From NCBI GenBank assembly GCA_035516965.1, contig DATIZR010000111.1, positions 31,346 to 95,345 of the forward strand: a stretch of 64,000 bases of DNA. Reading direction: 5' to 3'. Positions 25,808 through 35,152 of the stretch are shown piece after piece. Both the position numbers and the translations under genes were made by a program. The number at the start of each line of letters is the position of its first letter. The first letter of the stretch is position 1. This DNA comes from Nitrospirota bacterium. GTDB taxonomy: Bacteria > Nitrospirota > UBA9217. The notes under the pieces are model-generated. The model saw nothing but the letters and a program-made list of their open reading frames with translations, made no database searches and was not told the origin of the DNA.

Positions 25808-26155
25808 ATGAAAGTCGAGATCACGAGCGAAATGACCGGCACCGGGTTCCTGCTCAGGCTCAAGGGCGACGTTGACATGAGCTCCTCCTCCGATGTCCGC
25901 ATCGCCCTGGGCGAAGTGTTCCGGCAGGGCGGCAAGGGGATCAGGGCGCTCTTCGTCGACCTGTCCCAGGTCCGGTACATGGACAGCTCGGGCATCGCAA
26001 CGCTCGTGGAGGCGATGCAGACCTGCATGAAGCTGGGAGCCCGTCTCCGCCTCATCGACCTGAGCCCGGCGGTCCGCGACGTGTTCGAGCTTGCGCGGCT
26101 CGCGAGCATCTTCGAGATATTCCCGTCCGTGGACGAAGCGATCAAGGGACTCTGA
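25808..26155 (+). CDS. STAS-domain protein (RsbV-like antagonist or MlaB)
   Basis: 115 residues, a single STAS domain. The phosphorylation loop is intact: VRYMDSSGIATLVEAM with Ser60-Ser61, as in SpoIIAA/RsbV. By context two roles fit. As RsbV it would be phosphorylated by the kinase just upstream and dephosphorylated by the PP2C gene. As MlaB it would bind the MlaF ATPase encoded three genes on; in E. coli the STAS protein MlaB is an essential part of MlaFEDB. Both may apply. GGGAGAG precedes the ATG. Confidence 0.9.
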   Translation: MKVEITSEMTGTGFLLRLKGDVDMSSSSDVRIALGEVFRQGGKGIRALFVDLSQVRYMDSSGIATLVEAMQTCMKLGARLRLIDLSPAVRDVFELARLASIFEIFPSVDEAIKGL

Positions 26156-26189
26156 GGACGCGGAGCGGGAGGAAGCGGTCAGAACCGCG

Positions 26190-26978
26190 ATGAAGAGCCT
26201 TTTCGGACATATCGGCAGGAAGTTCATTACGTTCCTGCAGGACCTCTCGAGCATTGTCTCCCTGTTCTTCGAAACGATGGTGCAATCCTTCGCGCTGCTG
26301 CAGGACCGGAAGAAGCTCAGGGAGGCGCATCTCCTGAAGCACGTCGACGAGATCGGGACCCAGTCGCTGCCGCTGGTCCTGGCCGTGGCCGCGCTGCTCG
26401 GCATCGCGATCACCGTGCTCGTCTCCTACGAATTGAAGGAAGTGGGCGCGCTCGCCTATCTTCCCGGCTTCGTGGCGGTGGCCATCTTCCGGGAAATGGG
26501 GCCGCTCCTCACGGCCATGATCGTGGCGGGAAGAGTGGGTGCCGCGTTCACGGCGCGGATCGGCACGATGAGGGTCTCCGAGGAGATCCTCGCGCTCGAG
26601 ACCATGGCGATCAATCCAGTCCGGTTCCTCGTTGTCCAGCGATTCGTCGCGCTGCTCCTCGCGCTGCCGGCGCTCATCCTGATCGCCAACTTCACGTCGA
26701 TCGTCGGGGGGTTCCTCTTCGGCGCGACGAGGCTCGGCATCCGGCCCGACACCTACGTGCGGGAGACCCTCGATGTGCTGACGTTCACCGACGTCTCTTC
26801 GGGCATCGTCAAGGGGATCGTTTCCGCCGTGGTGATCGTCATGGTCGGCTGCTACCGGGGGCTGGTGGTCGAGGGCGGCGCCGAGGAAGTGGGCAGGTCG
26901 ACCATGCTCTCCGTCGTCTCCTGCACGCTCGCGATCATCATGCTGGACACGGTCATGACGGCGGCCTTCTACGGGTAA
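26190..26978 (+). CDS. mlaE: MlaE-type ABC transporter permease
   Basis: Inner-membrane permease of the lipid transport system. 262 residues with an N-terminal amphipathic interface helix (about 1-40) and five membrane helices. Family blocks: LAVAALLGIAITVLVSYEL, REMGPLLTAMIVAGRVGAAF, AELGTM-like ARIGTMRVSEEILALETM and the C-terminal AVVIVMVGCYRGL followed by GAEEVGRSTM. ATG 26190 is the first suitable start; GGGAGG lies rather far upstream (17 bases). It is separated from the STAS gene by 34 bases and from mlaF by three. Confidence 0.94.
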   Translation: MKSLFGHIGRKFITFLQDLSSIVSLFFETMVQSFALLQDRKKLREAHLLKHVDEIGTQSLPLVLAVAALLGIAITVLVSYELKEVGALAYLPGFVAVAIFREMGPLLTAMIVAGRVGAAFTARIGTMRVSEEILALETMAINPVRFLVVQRFVALLLALPALILIANFTSIVGGFLFGATRLGIRPDTYVRETLDVLTFTDVSSGIVKGIVSAVVIVMVGCYRGLVVEGGAEEVGRSTMLSVVSCTLAIIMLDTVMTAAFYG

Positions 26979-26981
26979 GGC

Positions 26982-27767
26982 ATGATCGCAATCGAGAACA
27001 TCAAAAAGGGTTACGGCGGCCGGGACGTGCTCGATGGAGTGAGCTTCGTTGCGGAGCGAAAGAAGATCACCCATATCTTCGGCACGAGCGGGGGAGGCAA
27101 GAGCACGCTCCTCAAGATCATGATCGGCGCGCTCAAACCAGACTCCGGAAGGGTGCTTGCCGGCGATTCGGAGCTCACGAAGCTCGAGGGGAGGCAGCTG
27201 GACCCCTTCCGCAAGAAGATCGGCGTGCTGTTCCAGCATGGGGCGCTGATCAATTCGCTGACCGTCGGCCAGAACGTGGCGCTCCCGATCCGCGAGCACA
27301 CGACCCTGGACGACAATATCATCAAGATCATGGTAAAGATGAAGCTGGAGCTGGTGGGCCTGCGCGACTTCGAGGACCTCTTTCCCGGGCATCTGTCGGG
27401 GGGGATGCAGAAACGGGTCGCGCTTGCCCGGGCGATCGCCCTGGACCCCGAGATCGTCTTCTTCGACGAGCCGACATCCGGGCTCGATCCCATCGTCGCC
27501 GCGGTCATCACCAAGCTGATCGCCGACCTGAACCGGCTTCTGGGCATCACCTGCATCGTGGTCACTCATGCCGTGGAGGAGGCAATGAGGATCGCGGACA
27601 AGATCGTGATCCTCTACCGGGGGAAAGTGCTGGCCCAGGGGACTCCCCAGGAGATCCGGAGCAGCAGCGATCCCCTCGTCCAGCAGTTCATCACCGGCAG
27701 CCCCGACGGTCCGATCTCGTTCCGGGCATCGAGCAGAGATTATCGGGAAGACCTGCTGATCGGATGA
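26982..27767 (+). CDS. mlaF: MlaF-type ABC transporter ATP-binding protein
   Basis: Cytoplasmic ATPase of the MlaFED complex, 261 residues. Walker A GTSGGGKST (about 35-43), Q-loop VLFQHGALINSLTVG (the LFQ.GAL.SLTV pattern is typical of MlaF), signature LSGGMQKRVALARA, Walker B IVFFDEPTSGLDP and switch VVTHAVEEA. The C-terminal extension beyond about residue 225 resembles the MlaF tail that wraps around its partner. Three bases separate it from mlaE. A 130-base gap with an inverted repeat precedes mlaD. Confidence 0.95.
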   Translation: MIAIENIKKGYGGRDVLDGVSFVAERKKITHIFGTSGGGKSTLLKIMIGALKPDSGRVLAGDSELTKLEGRQLDPFRKKIGVLFQHGALINSLTVGQNVALPIREHTTLDDNIIKIMVKMKLELVGLRDFEDLFPGHLSGGMQKRVALARAIALDPEIVFFDEPTSGLDPIVAAVITKLIADLNRLLGITCIVVTHAVEEAMRIADKIVILYRGKVLAQGTPQEIRSSSDPLVQQFITGSPDGPISFRASSRDYREDLLIG

Positions 27768-27793
27768 ATCATACATTACGCGACGGGGCCTAC

Positions 27794-27867
27794 GGGCCGC
27801 GGAGAAGCTCAACAACGAAAATGTGAGCTGAGCCAGGTTCAGCCGTTTTCCAGCGTCACCGCGGCCC
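27794..27867 (+). repeat. Inverted repeat in the mlaF-mlaD gap
   Basis: GGGCCGCGG (27794-27802) and its exact complement CCGCGGCCC (27859-27867) are 56 bases apart, with no T-run after the second arm at once (GGAGGCCGTTTTC follows). It may form a long-loop hairpin that affects mlaD expression or protects the upstream RNA. Confidence 0.45.
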
Positions 27868-27897
27868 GGAGGCCGTTTTCTTCGTTGAGGTGAAAGA

Positions 27898-28698
27898 ATG
27901 GATTACCGCCGCACCGAGATCCGGGCGGGCATTTTTCTCCTGCTCGCCTTCGTGATCCTCGTCATCATGGTCTTCGCCGTGAGCGATGTCCAGAGCCTCT
28001 TCAAGAAGAAGAAGGAGGTCAGCGTCCTTTTTGCTTTCAGCGACGGCATCGAGAAGAACGCGCCCGTGCGGTACGCCGGGATGAAGGTCGGCAAGGTGGA
28101 GAACGTCCGCGTAGCGCCCGCGCAGAACGACCGGATCGAGGTGACGCTGAGCGTGTACAGCGACACCGCCATTCAGAAGGACACCCGGGCCGCGATCAAG
28201 ACCCTGGGCCTCGTGGGAGGCAAGTACGTGGAGCTGAGCGGCGGGACGCCCGGGTCGAGCCTGCTCGGACCGAACGAGTCGCTGGTGGGGGAGGAGCCGC
28301 TCAAGCTCGAGGACGTGACCAAGGCCGCCCTCGACGTGGTCGCGAAGCTCCAGAACATCGCGACCAACCTGAACCGGGCGCTGGGAGACCCCGAGCTCGC
28401 GAGATCCCTCAAGACGACGGTCCAGAACCTGCAGGAGGCATCGGGGAACATCAAGGTCATGACTGCCAGCAAGGACGACGTTGCCCAGACGCTCAAGAAT
28501 CTGCCCGCCCTCGTGAAGAAGCTCGATGAAAGCGCAACCAGCCTTCAGGCATTGACCAAAAAAACGGACGCCCTCGTGGGGGAGAACAAGAAGAACGTCG
28601 ACGCCATGATGCAGAGCCTCCGCGACACGGCGCAGAACCTCAAGGAGACCACGGATGACGTGAAGAGCCATCCCTGGAAACTGCTCCGGAAACCGTAG
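27898..28698 (+). CDS. mlaD: MlaD-type MCE-domain lipid transport protein
   Basis: Membrane-anchored periplasmic lipid-binding protein, 266 residues. One N-terminal membrane helix (about 10-30, GIFLLLAFVILVIMVFAV), a single MCE domain (about 38-118: FAFSDGIEKNAPVRYAGMKV, TLGLVGGKYVELSGG) and a long helical tail (about 135-255) rich in Lys, Asn and Leu, consistent with a helical lipid conduit. GAGG sits seven bases before the ATG. MlaA, MlaC or a large outer-membrane partner are not encoded nearby, so the outer half of the path lies elsewhere. Confidence 0.94.
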   Translation: MDYRRTEIRAGIFLLLAFVILVIMVFAVSDVQSLFKKKKEVSVLFAFSDGIEKNAPVRYAGMKVGKVENVRVAPAQNDRIEVTLSVYSDTAIQKDTRAAIKTLGLVGGKYVELSGGTPGSSLLGPNESLVGEEPLKLEDVTKAALDVVAKLQNIATNLNRALGDPELARSLKTTVQNLQEASGNIKVMTASKDDVAQTLKNLPALVKKLDESATSLQALTKKTDALVGENKKNVDAMMQSLRDTAQNLKETTDDVKSHPWKLLRKP

Positions 28699-28712
28699 TG
28701 AACCAGGAGACA

Positions 28713-28773
28713 GGGAGGTAAGGAAGGTGAAAGGTCAGGAAGCCGTGATACCGCTTCAACTTCCTCTCCTCCC
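28713..28773 (+). repeat. Imperfect inverted repeat between mlaD and hisS
   Basis: GGGAGGTAAGGAAGGTGAA (28713-28731) pairs with TTCAACTTCCTCTCCTCCC (28755-28773), about 15 of 19 positions. No T-tract follows, so it is not a standard terminator. Confidence 0.5.
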
Positions 28774-28810
28774 GTCCCGGCTATTTGAGCTGTTTGAATA
28801 AGGAGTCAGC

Positions 28811-30064
28811 ATGAGCATCCAGGCCATCAAGGGCGTGAAGGACGTGCTTCCCGCCGATATTCATCTCTGGCAGCATCTTGAATCGACCGCGCGGTCATTA
28901 TTCGAAGATTACGGGTTCACCGAGATCAGGGTCCCCGTATTCGAATACACCGAGCTGTTCGCGCGGAGCATCGGCGCGTCGACGGACATCGTGGAAAAGG
29001 AGATGTACACCTTCGAGGACCGCGACGGGAAAAAGATCACCCTGAGACCCGAGGGGACCGCCGGCACGGTACGCGCGTTCGTGGAACATAAGCTGTACGT
29101 CGATGCGCAGCTCACGAAGCTGTACTACCTTGGCCCCATGTTCCGGCACGAGCGGCCGCAGAAAGGCCGCTACCGCCAGTTCTACCAGATCGGGGTCGAG
29201 GCGCTGGGGATCGATCATCCCCACGTAGACATCGAGATCCTGGTCATGCTGCACACCCTGTTCGCGAAGCTCGGCATACCTGGCCTGACGCTCCAGATCA
29301 ACTCCCTGGGGGACGGTGTTTGCCGCGGGGGCTACCGGGATGCGCTGAAGGAGTATCTTAAGGGAAAGCTGCCGGAACTCTGTGCTGATTGCCAGCGGCG
29401 GTACGAGACGAACCCGCTCCGGGTGCTGGACTGCAAGGTGGACGCGGACAAGTTCGCAGATTCTCCGGTCATGCTGGACCATCTCTGCGGACCCTGCAAG
29501 GCACACTTCGAAACGGTCGAAAGCGGGCTCACCAGCCTGGGCGTCCCCTTCACCGTGAACCCACGCCTCGTCCGCGGCCTTGACTACTACACCCGCACGA
29601 CATTCGAACTCGTCATGGGCCAGATGGGCGCGCAGAACACGGTCGCGGCCGGGGGACGCTATGACGGCCTGGTAAAGGAGATCGGCGGACCCGAAACGCC
29701 CGGCATCGGTTTCGCGCTCGGGGTCGAGCGTGCGGTGTCCCTCATGGACGCGTCGCGGCTTCGGCAGCCCCGTCCGGACCTGTTCCTCTCCGCGCTCGGC
29801 GAGCAGGCCGTTGCGTTCGTGCTGCCCCTGATACACGCTCTCCGGGCGGCCGGCATCCGGGTCGAGACCGATTACACGGGTGCGAGCCTCAAGAGCCAGA
29901 TGAAGAAGGCGGACAAGTCGGGTGCCGCGCACACGCTGATCGTGGGAGACCAGGAACTGCAGTCGAAGACCGGCATTCTCCGCAACATGCAGACCAAAGA
30001 GCAGGTCACGGTGCCCCTTGACGCTCTTGTCGGAGAGATGAAGGCGAGAGGGGGACGCGGATAA
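28811..30064 (+). CDS. hisS: Histidyl-tRNA synthetase
   Basis: Class II synthetase charging tRNA-His; 417 residues. Motif 1 region at the N-terminus (IKGVKDVLP), motif 2 LGPMFRHERPQKGRYRQFYQ (about 108-127), the His-specific blocks VRGLDYYTRTTFE and AAGGRYDGLV, and motif 3 PGIGFALGVERAV are all present, followed by the anticodon-binding domain (about 325-417). AAGGAG lies upstream of ATG 28811. Follows the mla genes after a 112-base gap with an inverted repeat. Confidence 0.97.
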   Translation: MSIQAIKGVKDVLPADIHLWQHLESTARSLFEDYGFTEIRVPVFEYTELFARSIGASTDIVEKEMYTFEDRDGKKITLRPEGTAGTVRAFVEHKLYVDAQLTKLYYLGPMFRHERPQKGRYRQFYQIGVEALGIDHPHVDIEILVMLHTLFAKLGIPGLTLQINSLGDGVCRGGYRDALKEYLKGKLPELCADCQRRYETNPLRVLDCKVDADKFADSPVMLDHLCGPCKAHFETVESGLTSLGVPFTVNPRLVRGLDYYTRTTFELVMGQMGAQNTVAAGGRYDGLVKEIGGPETPGIGFALGVERAVSLMDASRLRQPRPDLFLSALGEQAVAFVLPLIHALRAAGIRVETDYTGASLKSQMKKADKSGAAHTLIVGDQELQSKTGILRNMQTKEQVTVPLDALVGEMKARGGRG

Positions 30065-30070
30065 CACCGG

Positions 30071-30109
30071 AAGGAGCGGATTCCGGCTTCGAGGGGTCCG
30101 TCCTTTTCG
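30071..30109 (+). terminator. Hairpin after hisS, probable terminator
   Basis: AAGGAGCGGATTCC (30071-30084) pairs with GGGGTCCGTCCTT (30093-30105) with one bulge and two G-U pairs, loop of eight, followed by a short TTTT tract (30103-30106 partly in the stem). Weak U-run, so moderate confidence. Confidence 0.45.
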
Positions 30110-30145
30110 GAGTATTCGCGTTCTTTTCCATTCCGGGGAGCATTC

Positions 30146-30625
30146 ATGAAGGTTGGTGTCATATCGGATACTCACGTACCTGTTGTCGGCACCTCGCTTC
30201 CCGCCGCTGTGTTCGAACTTTTCAAAGGAGTTGACCTGATACTCCACGCCGGCGATATCGTCGACCTGTCGGTCCTCGAGGAGCTTAGGGTGGTCGCGCC
30301 CGTCGAGGCCGTGGCAGGGAACATGGATGATGCAGAAGCGCAGGCCCGTCTTCCGCGGAAGAAAGTCCTCAGGCTCGGGAAGTTCGCCATCGGCCTTATC
30401 CACGGCAAGTACAGGATCGACGTGCAGCGGGAGATGATCAGGAAAGAGTTCGACCAGGTCGACCTCATCGTCTACGGCCATTCCCATGTGCCATTCTGGG
30501 GGCTGGCGGATGGCGTCTACTATCTGAACCCCGGCAGCCCGACGGACAAACGCTACGCGCCCTACAACTCGGTCGCCCTCCTCCACATCGGCGATGAACT
30601 TCGGGCGGAGATCATCCGGATCTGA
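30146..30625 (+). CDS. YfcE/MJ0936-type metallophosphoesterase
   Basis: 159-residue small phosphodiesterase with a two-metal site: GVISDTHVP (Asp8, His10), HAGDIVD (Asp36), GNMDD, IHGKYRID and YGHSHVPFW. Matches the YfcE family, usually active on artificial phosphodiesters; the natural substrate is uncertain. GGGGAG precedes the ATG. It follows hisS without a clear promoter. Confidence 0.92.
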   Translation: MKVGVISDTHVPVVGTSLPAAVFELFKGVDLILHAGDIVDLSVLEELRVVAPVEAVAGNMDDAEAQARLPRKKVLRLGKFAIGLIHGKYRIDVQREMIRKEFDQVDLIVYGHSHVPFWGLADGVYYLNPGSPTDKRYAPYNSVALLHIGDELRAEIIRI

Positions 30626-30789
30626 AGCGGACGTCAGCTTCCGCGGACCGGTTCCCCTTCAGGCGTGCGCGCAGACGTTGTCGCGGATCCAATCTGATTT
30701 TCTCTTTTCCGCAGAGCATTTGCTCCTTCCTCCGCTCGATCCAAAAGCGATCGTCATGATCTTCAAAACAGCGCCTGAGGTATTTTGAG

Positions 30790-30818
30790 TTGCAATGCCC
30801 GACTGTTTATGATATTTT
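30790..30818 (+). promoter_or_regulatory. Candidate promoter close to phosphohexomutase start
   Basis: TTGCAA (30790-30795), 17-base spacer, TATTTT (30813-30818); the ATG follows after nine bases and no Shine-Dalgarno is seen. Confidence 0.45.
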
Positions 30819-30827
30819 TGAAAACAT

Positions 30828-32258
30828 ATGGCGGTTGAGAAGATAAAGTTCGGAACATCGGGATGGCGCGGCGTCATCGCCGATGATTTCACCTCCGCGC
30901 GGGTCAGGGCGGTGACGCAGGCCATCGCCGACCATCTCGGTGCGCAGGGGCTGAAGGACAAGGGCGTCATCGTGGGGTACGATACGCGCTTCCTGTCCGA
31001 ACGCTTTGCCGTTGAATCGGTAAGGGTGCTCGCGGCCAACGGCATCCGCTCCTTTCTTTCGAACCGCGACTCTCCCACTCCCGCGGTGGCCTTCGAGATC
31101 ATCCGGAGAAAGGCCGCAGGCGGCATCAATTTCACCGCCAGCCACAACCCCCCTGAATACAACGGCCTCAAATTCTCCGCGGCATGGGGCGGCCCCGCCC
31201 TGCCCGAAACGACCAAAGACATAGAAACCCGCGCGAATGCCCTCGTCGACAAGAACTCGGTCCCGGCCATGCCGCTCGCGGAAGCGAGGCAGAAGGGCAT
31301 GGTGGAGGACGCTGACCTGCGGCGGTTCTACCTGGACGATCTCCGCAAGAAGATCGATTTCGAGCCGATCAGGAAAGCAAAGCTCAAGATCGGTGCCGAC
31401 CTGCTCTATGGGACGGGCAGGGACTATCTGGACACGCTGCTGCGCGAGGCGGGATGCTCCGTATCCGTCGTGCACGGGCACCGCGATGCGTTCTTCGGAG
31501 GCAGGTCGCCCGAGCCGTCTGAAGAGAACCTGGCGGAGCTGGTCGAAACGATCAGAAAGGGACGGCTCGACCTGGGGCTGGCTGTTGACGGGGACGCCGA
31601 CCGCTTCGGCGTCGTGGACAGCGACGGGACCTGCATCAACCCGAACCAGGTCCTTGCCCTGCTCCTGGACTACCTCTGCCGCACGCGCGGCTGGAAAGGC
31701 GGCGCCGCCCGCTCCATCGCAACCTCCCACCTCGTGGATGCGGTGGCAAAGAAACACGGCATCGAGGTCTACGAGACCGGCGTGGGGTTCAAGTACATCG
31801 GCGATCTTCTCGTGCAGGGCAAGATCATCTTCGGAGGCGAGGAAAGCGCCGGTCTGACCATGAAGGACCATGTCCCGGAAAAGGACGGCATCCTTGCCTG
31901 CCTCCTGGTTGCCGAAATGGTCGCAAGCGAGAAAAAATCGATCCGGGAAATGCTGAAGCGGCTCTACAAGGAGGTAGGGACGATCCTGAACGAACGGATC
32001 GACATCCACCTGACCGAAGCGAACCGGAAGGCGGTCGGCGAACGCCTGAGCCAGCCGCTCAGCGAACTGGGGGACCTGCGGGTCAAGGGCAAGAAGACCA
32101 CGGCCGATGGCACCAAGTATATGCTCGAGGACGACAGCTGGGTGCTGATGCGCGCCTCGGGAACGGAGCCGGTGGTCCGGGTCTATGTGGAAGCCGGGTC
32201 CGAGGAACTGGTGAAGGAACTCGTCAACGCCGGCAGGGCTTTCGTTCTGGGACAGTAG
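30828..32258 (+). CDS. Phosphoglucomutase/phosphomannomutase family protein
   Basis: Alpha-D-phosphohexomutase, 476 residues, four domains. The phosphoserine loop is TASHNPPEYNG with catalytic Ser105; the metal loop is DGDADRFG (about 264-271); the sugar loop GGEESAGL (about 342-349) and the C-terminal phosphate site RASGTEPVVRVYVE are complete. The N-terminus KIKFGTSGWRG is typical. It would interconvert hexose 1- and 6-phosphates for glycogen or cell-surface sugars; glucan phosphorylase and enolase nearby fit carbohydrate flux. Substrate preference (Glc or Man) cannot be set from sequence alone. Confidence 0.94.
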   Translation: MAVEKIKFGTSGWRGVIADDFTSARVRAVTQAIADHLGAQGLKDKGVIVGYDTRFLSERFAVESVRVLAANGIRSFLSNRDSPTPAVAFEIIRRKAAGGINFTASHNPPEYNGLKFSAAWGGPALPETTKDIETRANALVDKNSVPAMPLAEARQKGMVEDADLRRFYLDDLRKKIDFEPIRKAKLKIGADLLYGTGRDYLDTLLREAGCSVSVVHGHRDAFFGGRSPEPSEENLAELVETIRKGRLDLGLAVDGDADRFGVVDSDGTCINPNQVLALLLDYLCRTRGWKGGAARSIATSHLVDAVAKKHGIEVYETGVGFKYIGDLLVQGKIIFGGEESAGLTMKDHVPEKDGILACLLVAEMVASEKKSIREMLKRLYKEVGTILNERIDIHLTEANRKAVGERLSQPLSELGDLRVKGKKTTADGTKYMLEDDSWVLMRASGTEPVVRVYVEAGSEELVKELVNAGRAFVLGQ

Positions 32259-32474
32259 GAGCCACACCCGGACAAGTCTGGATTAAAATACACCCTGCAC
32301 TCGTTATGGTCGCGCCTTCATAGCCTGCTGTTGCCGTATCGCGGCCGCAGGCAAGAACAGACTGCGTAGCCACACCCAACATTCGCGCTTTGCACTCATG
32401 AGCGTCGGGTGCAAGCTCGTAGGCACCGGGTGCCGGCGAAGAGATTCGAAGACAAGATCAGAACAGTGCGCTAA

Positions 32475-33827
<1,353 letters not shown>

Positions 33828-33842
33828 GAAAGAAGCAGTGAA

Positions 33843-33872
33843 GCCGGAGATCATGATGATCTCCGGCTTTTT
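33843..33872 (+). terminator. Rho-independent terminator after eno
   Basis: A 10-bp stem GCCGGAGATC/GATCTCCGGC around ATGAT (33843-33867), followed by TTTTT. Confidence 0.9.
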
Positions 33873-33917
33873 CCTTGGAACGCGTACGGCAGGTCGGCAT
33901 AACGATCACAACGGACA

Positions 33918-34658
33918 ATGAAGAAAGTACTGTTGACGAATGACGTGAAAAGCCTGATGACCGGGAAAGGCAGCTTTCTCGACCGTGTGGATATCAAGGT
34001 GTTCGCGGCGGCCACGACGACCGAGCTGCTGAAGATCCACGCCCGGGAGAAGGCGGATCTCATCGTGACGCAGCTGAACACGCCGGGCATCGGCAGCGAG
34101 GAGTTCTTCGACACCATCAGGAAGAGCGGGGAATTGAGAACGGTTTCCACCATTCTGATCTGCAACGACACCCTGGATCAACGCGAGCGCTGCAGGCGGT
34201 GCCGTGTCAATGCAATAGTTACCCTGCCCGTCGACCTCACCCTGCTTCATATCAAAATGCGGCAACTCCTCGATGTTCCGCCGAGGATGTTCTACCGGGC
34301 AGCGCTTGCCGTCGCCATCCAGGGCAGGTTCAGGAACCGGCCGCTGCCGTTCTGGACCGAGAATATCAGCGCCAGTGGAATGCTTATCCGGGCGGAGGAG
34401 CCCCTCGCAAAAGGTGAAGGTGTTTATTTCTCATTCTTTCTGCCCGATGGAGCGCACGTGAGCGGCTACGGAGAAATCATGCGGGCTGTCCGTCCGTCCA
34501 ATAAACGTGATGCAATCCTGTATGGGATCAGGTTCACCAACGTCGAGCCGGGCGTCCGGACGTCAATCGACGACGCCATACATAAAAAGCTTCACCTGGA
34601 GCGCTCCCCTGGTTCAAGACCGGCACACCGCATTGACCGGCCAGGGCAGGAAAACTGA
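33918..34658 (+). CDS. PilZ-domain protein with degenerate receiver domain
   Basis: 246 residues: receiver-like domain (about 1-120) and PilZ domain (about 125-225). The receiver has lost its phosphoacceptor (VTQLNTPG, Gln52 where Asp is expected) and the conserved lysine (TLPVD in place of T-K-P), so phosphorylation is unlikely. The PilZ part has Arg residues in MFYRAALAVAIQGRFRNR and the NISASGM motif (N-x-S-x-x-G), which fit cyclic-di-GMP binding. Expected to be a cyclic-di-GMP effector, perhaps of pilus or surface functions. It begins 45 bases after the eno terminator. Confidence 0.9.
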   Translation: MKKVLLTNDVKSLMTGKGSFLDRVDIKVFAAATTTELLKIHAREKADLIVTQLNTPGIGSEEFFDTIRKSGELRTVSTILICNDTLDQRERCRRCRVNAIVTLPVDLTLLHIKMRQLLDVPPRMFYRAALAVAIQGRFRNRPLPFWTENISASGMLIRAEEPLAKGEGVYFSFFLPDGAHVSGYGEIMRAVRPSNKRDAILYGIRFTNVEPGVRTSIDDAIHKKLHLERSPGSRPAHRIDRPGQEN

Positions 34659-34747
34659 CGTGCTCCCCGGAAAATGCACGTTGCGGGAAAAAGGCAGGGT
34701 TCCCCTTCGTTCAAGAGAGCCTGCCGATGCGGGGCGCGTATTGATCC

Positions 34748-35134
34748 ATGGACCGTCATTCCTTTGAACAGCTGGTGCAGAACTCCCTCAGCCGGCTTCC
34801 GCGCAGGTTCAAGCAGAAGATAAAAAACATATCCATAGAGGTCGAGGACGATCCCTCGCCGGAGATCCTCCGGGCCATGGGCATCGAAAGGGGCACGCTG
34901 TTCGGCCTGTATCAGGGGGTGCCGCTCACCGAGCGCGAATGGAACTACGGCAACGCGCTCCCGGACCGCATCGTCATTTACCGGCGGCCGATCGAGAGCG
35001 CCGCACGATCGCCCGAGGAAATAGAGGAGATCGTCCTGGAGACGGTGATCCACGAGATCGGCCACTATTTCGGATTCGCTGATGAGGAACTCGAGCGGAT
35101 AGAGGATTCGAGGAGGAGACGAAAACCGCGATAG
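34748..35134 (+). CDS. Minimal zincin-like metallopeptidase (PF06262-type)
   Basis: 128 residues with VIHEIGHYFGFADEEL near residue 100: the HExxHxxGxxD zinc motif of small metallopeptidases of the Zincin_1 (TTHA0227-like) family. The preceding EIVIYRRPIE-like strand (RIVIYRRPIE) is also typical. Substrate unknown; some are thought to be self-contained proteases. It ends 18 bases from the convergent rfaE2 gene. Confidence 0.9.
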   Translation: MDRHSFEQLVQNSLSRLPRRFKQKIKNISIEVEDDPSPEILRAMGIERGTLFGLYQGVPLTEREWNYGNALPDRIVIYRRPIESAARSPEEIEEIVLETVIHEIGHYFGFADEELERIEDSRRRRKPR

Positions 35135-35152
35135 GAACGCGGCGGGACAGGA

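Noticed and set aside
24054..26155. Partner-switch genes as regulators of a neighbouring ECF or sigma-B-like factor
   Set aside because: No sigma gene is adjacent; the only one in the window (45 kb) has its own zf-HC2 anti-sigma. A distant target cannot be excluded.
34675..34735. GGCAGG/CCTGCC hairpin before the zincin gene as a terminator
   Set aside because: Long loop and no T-run.
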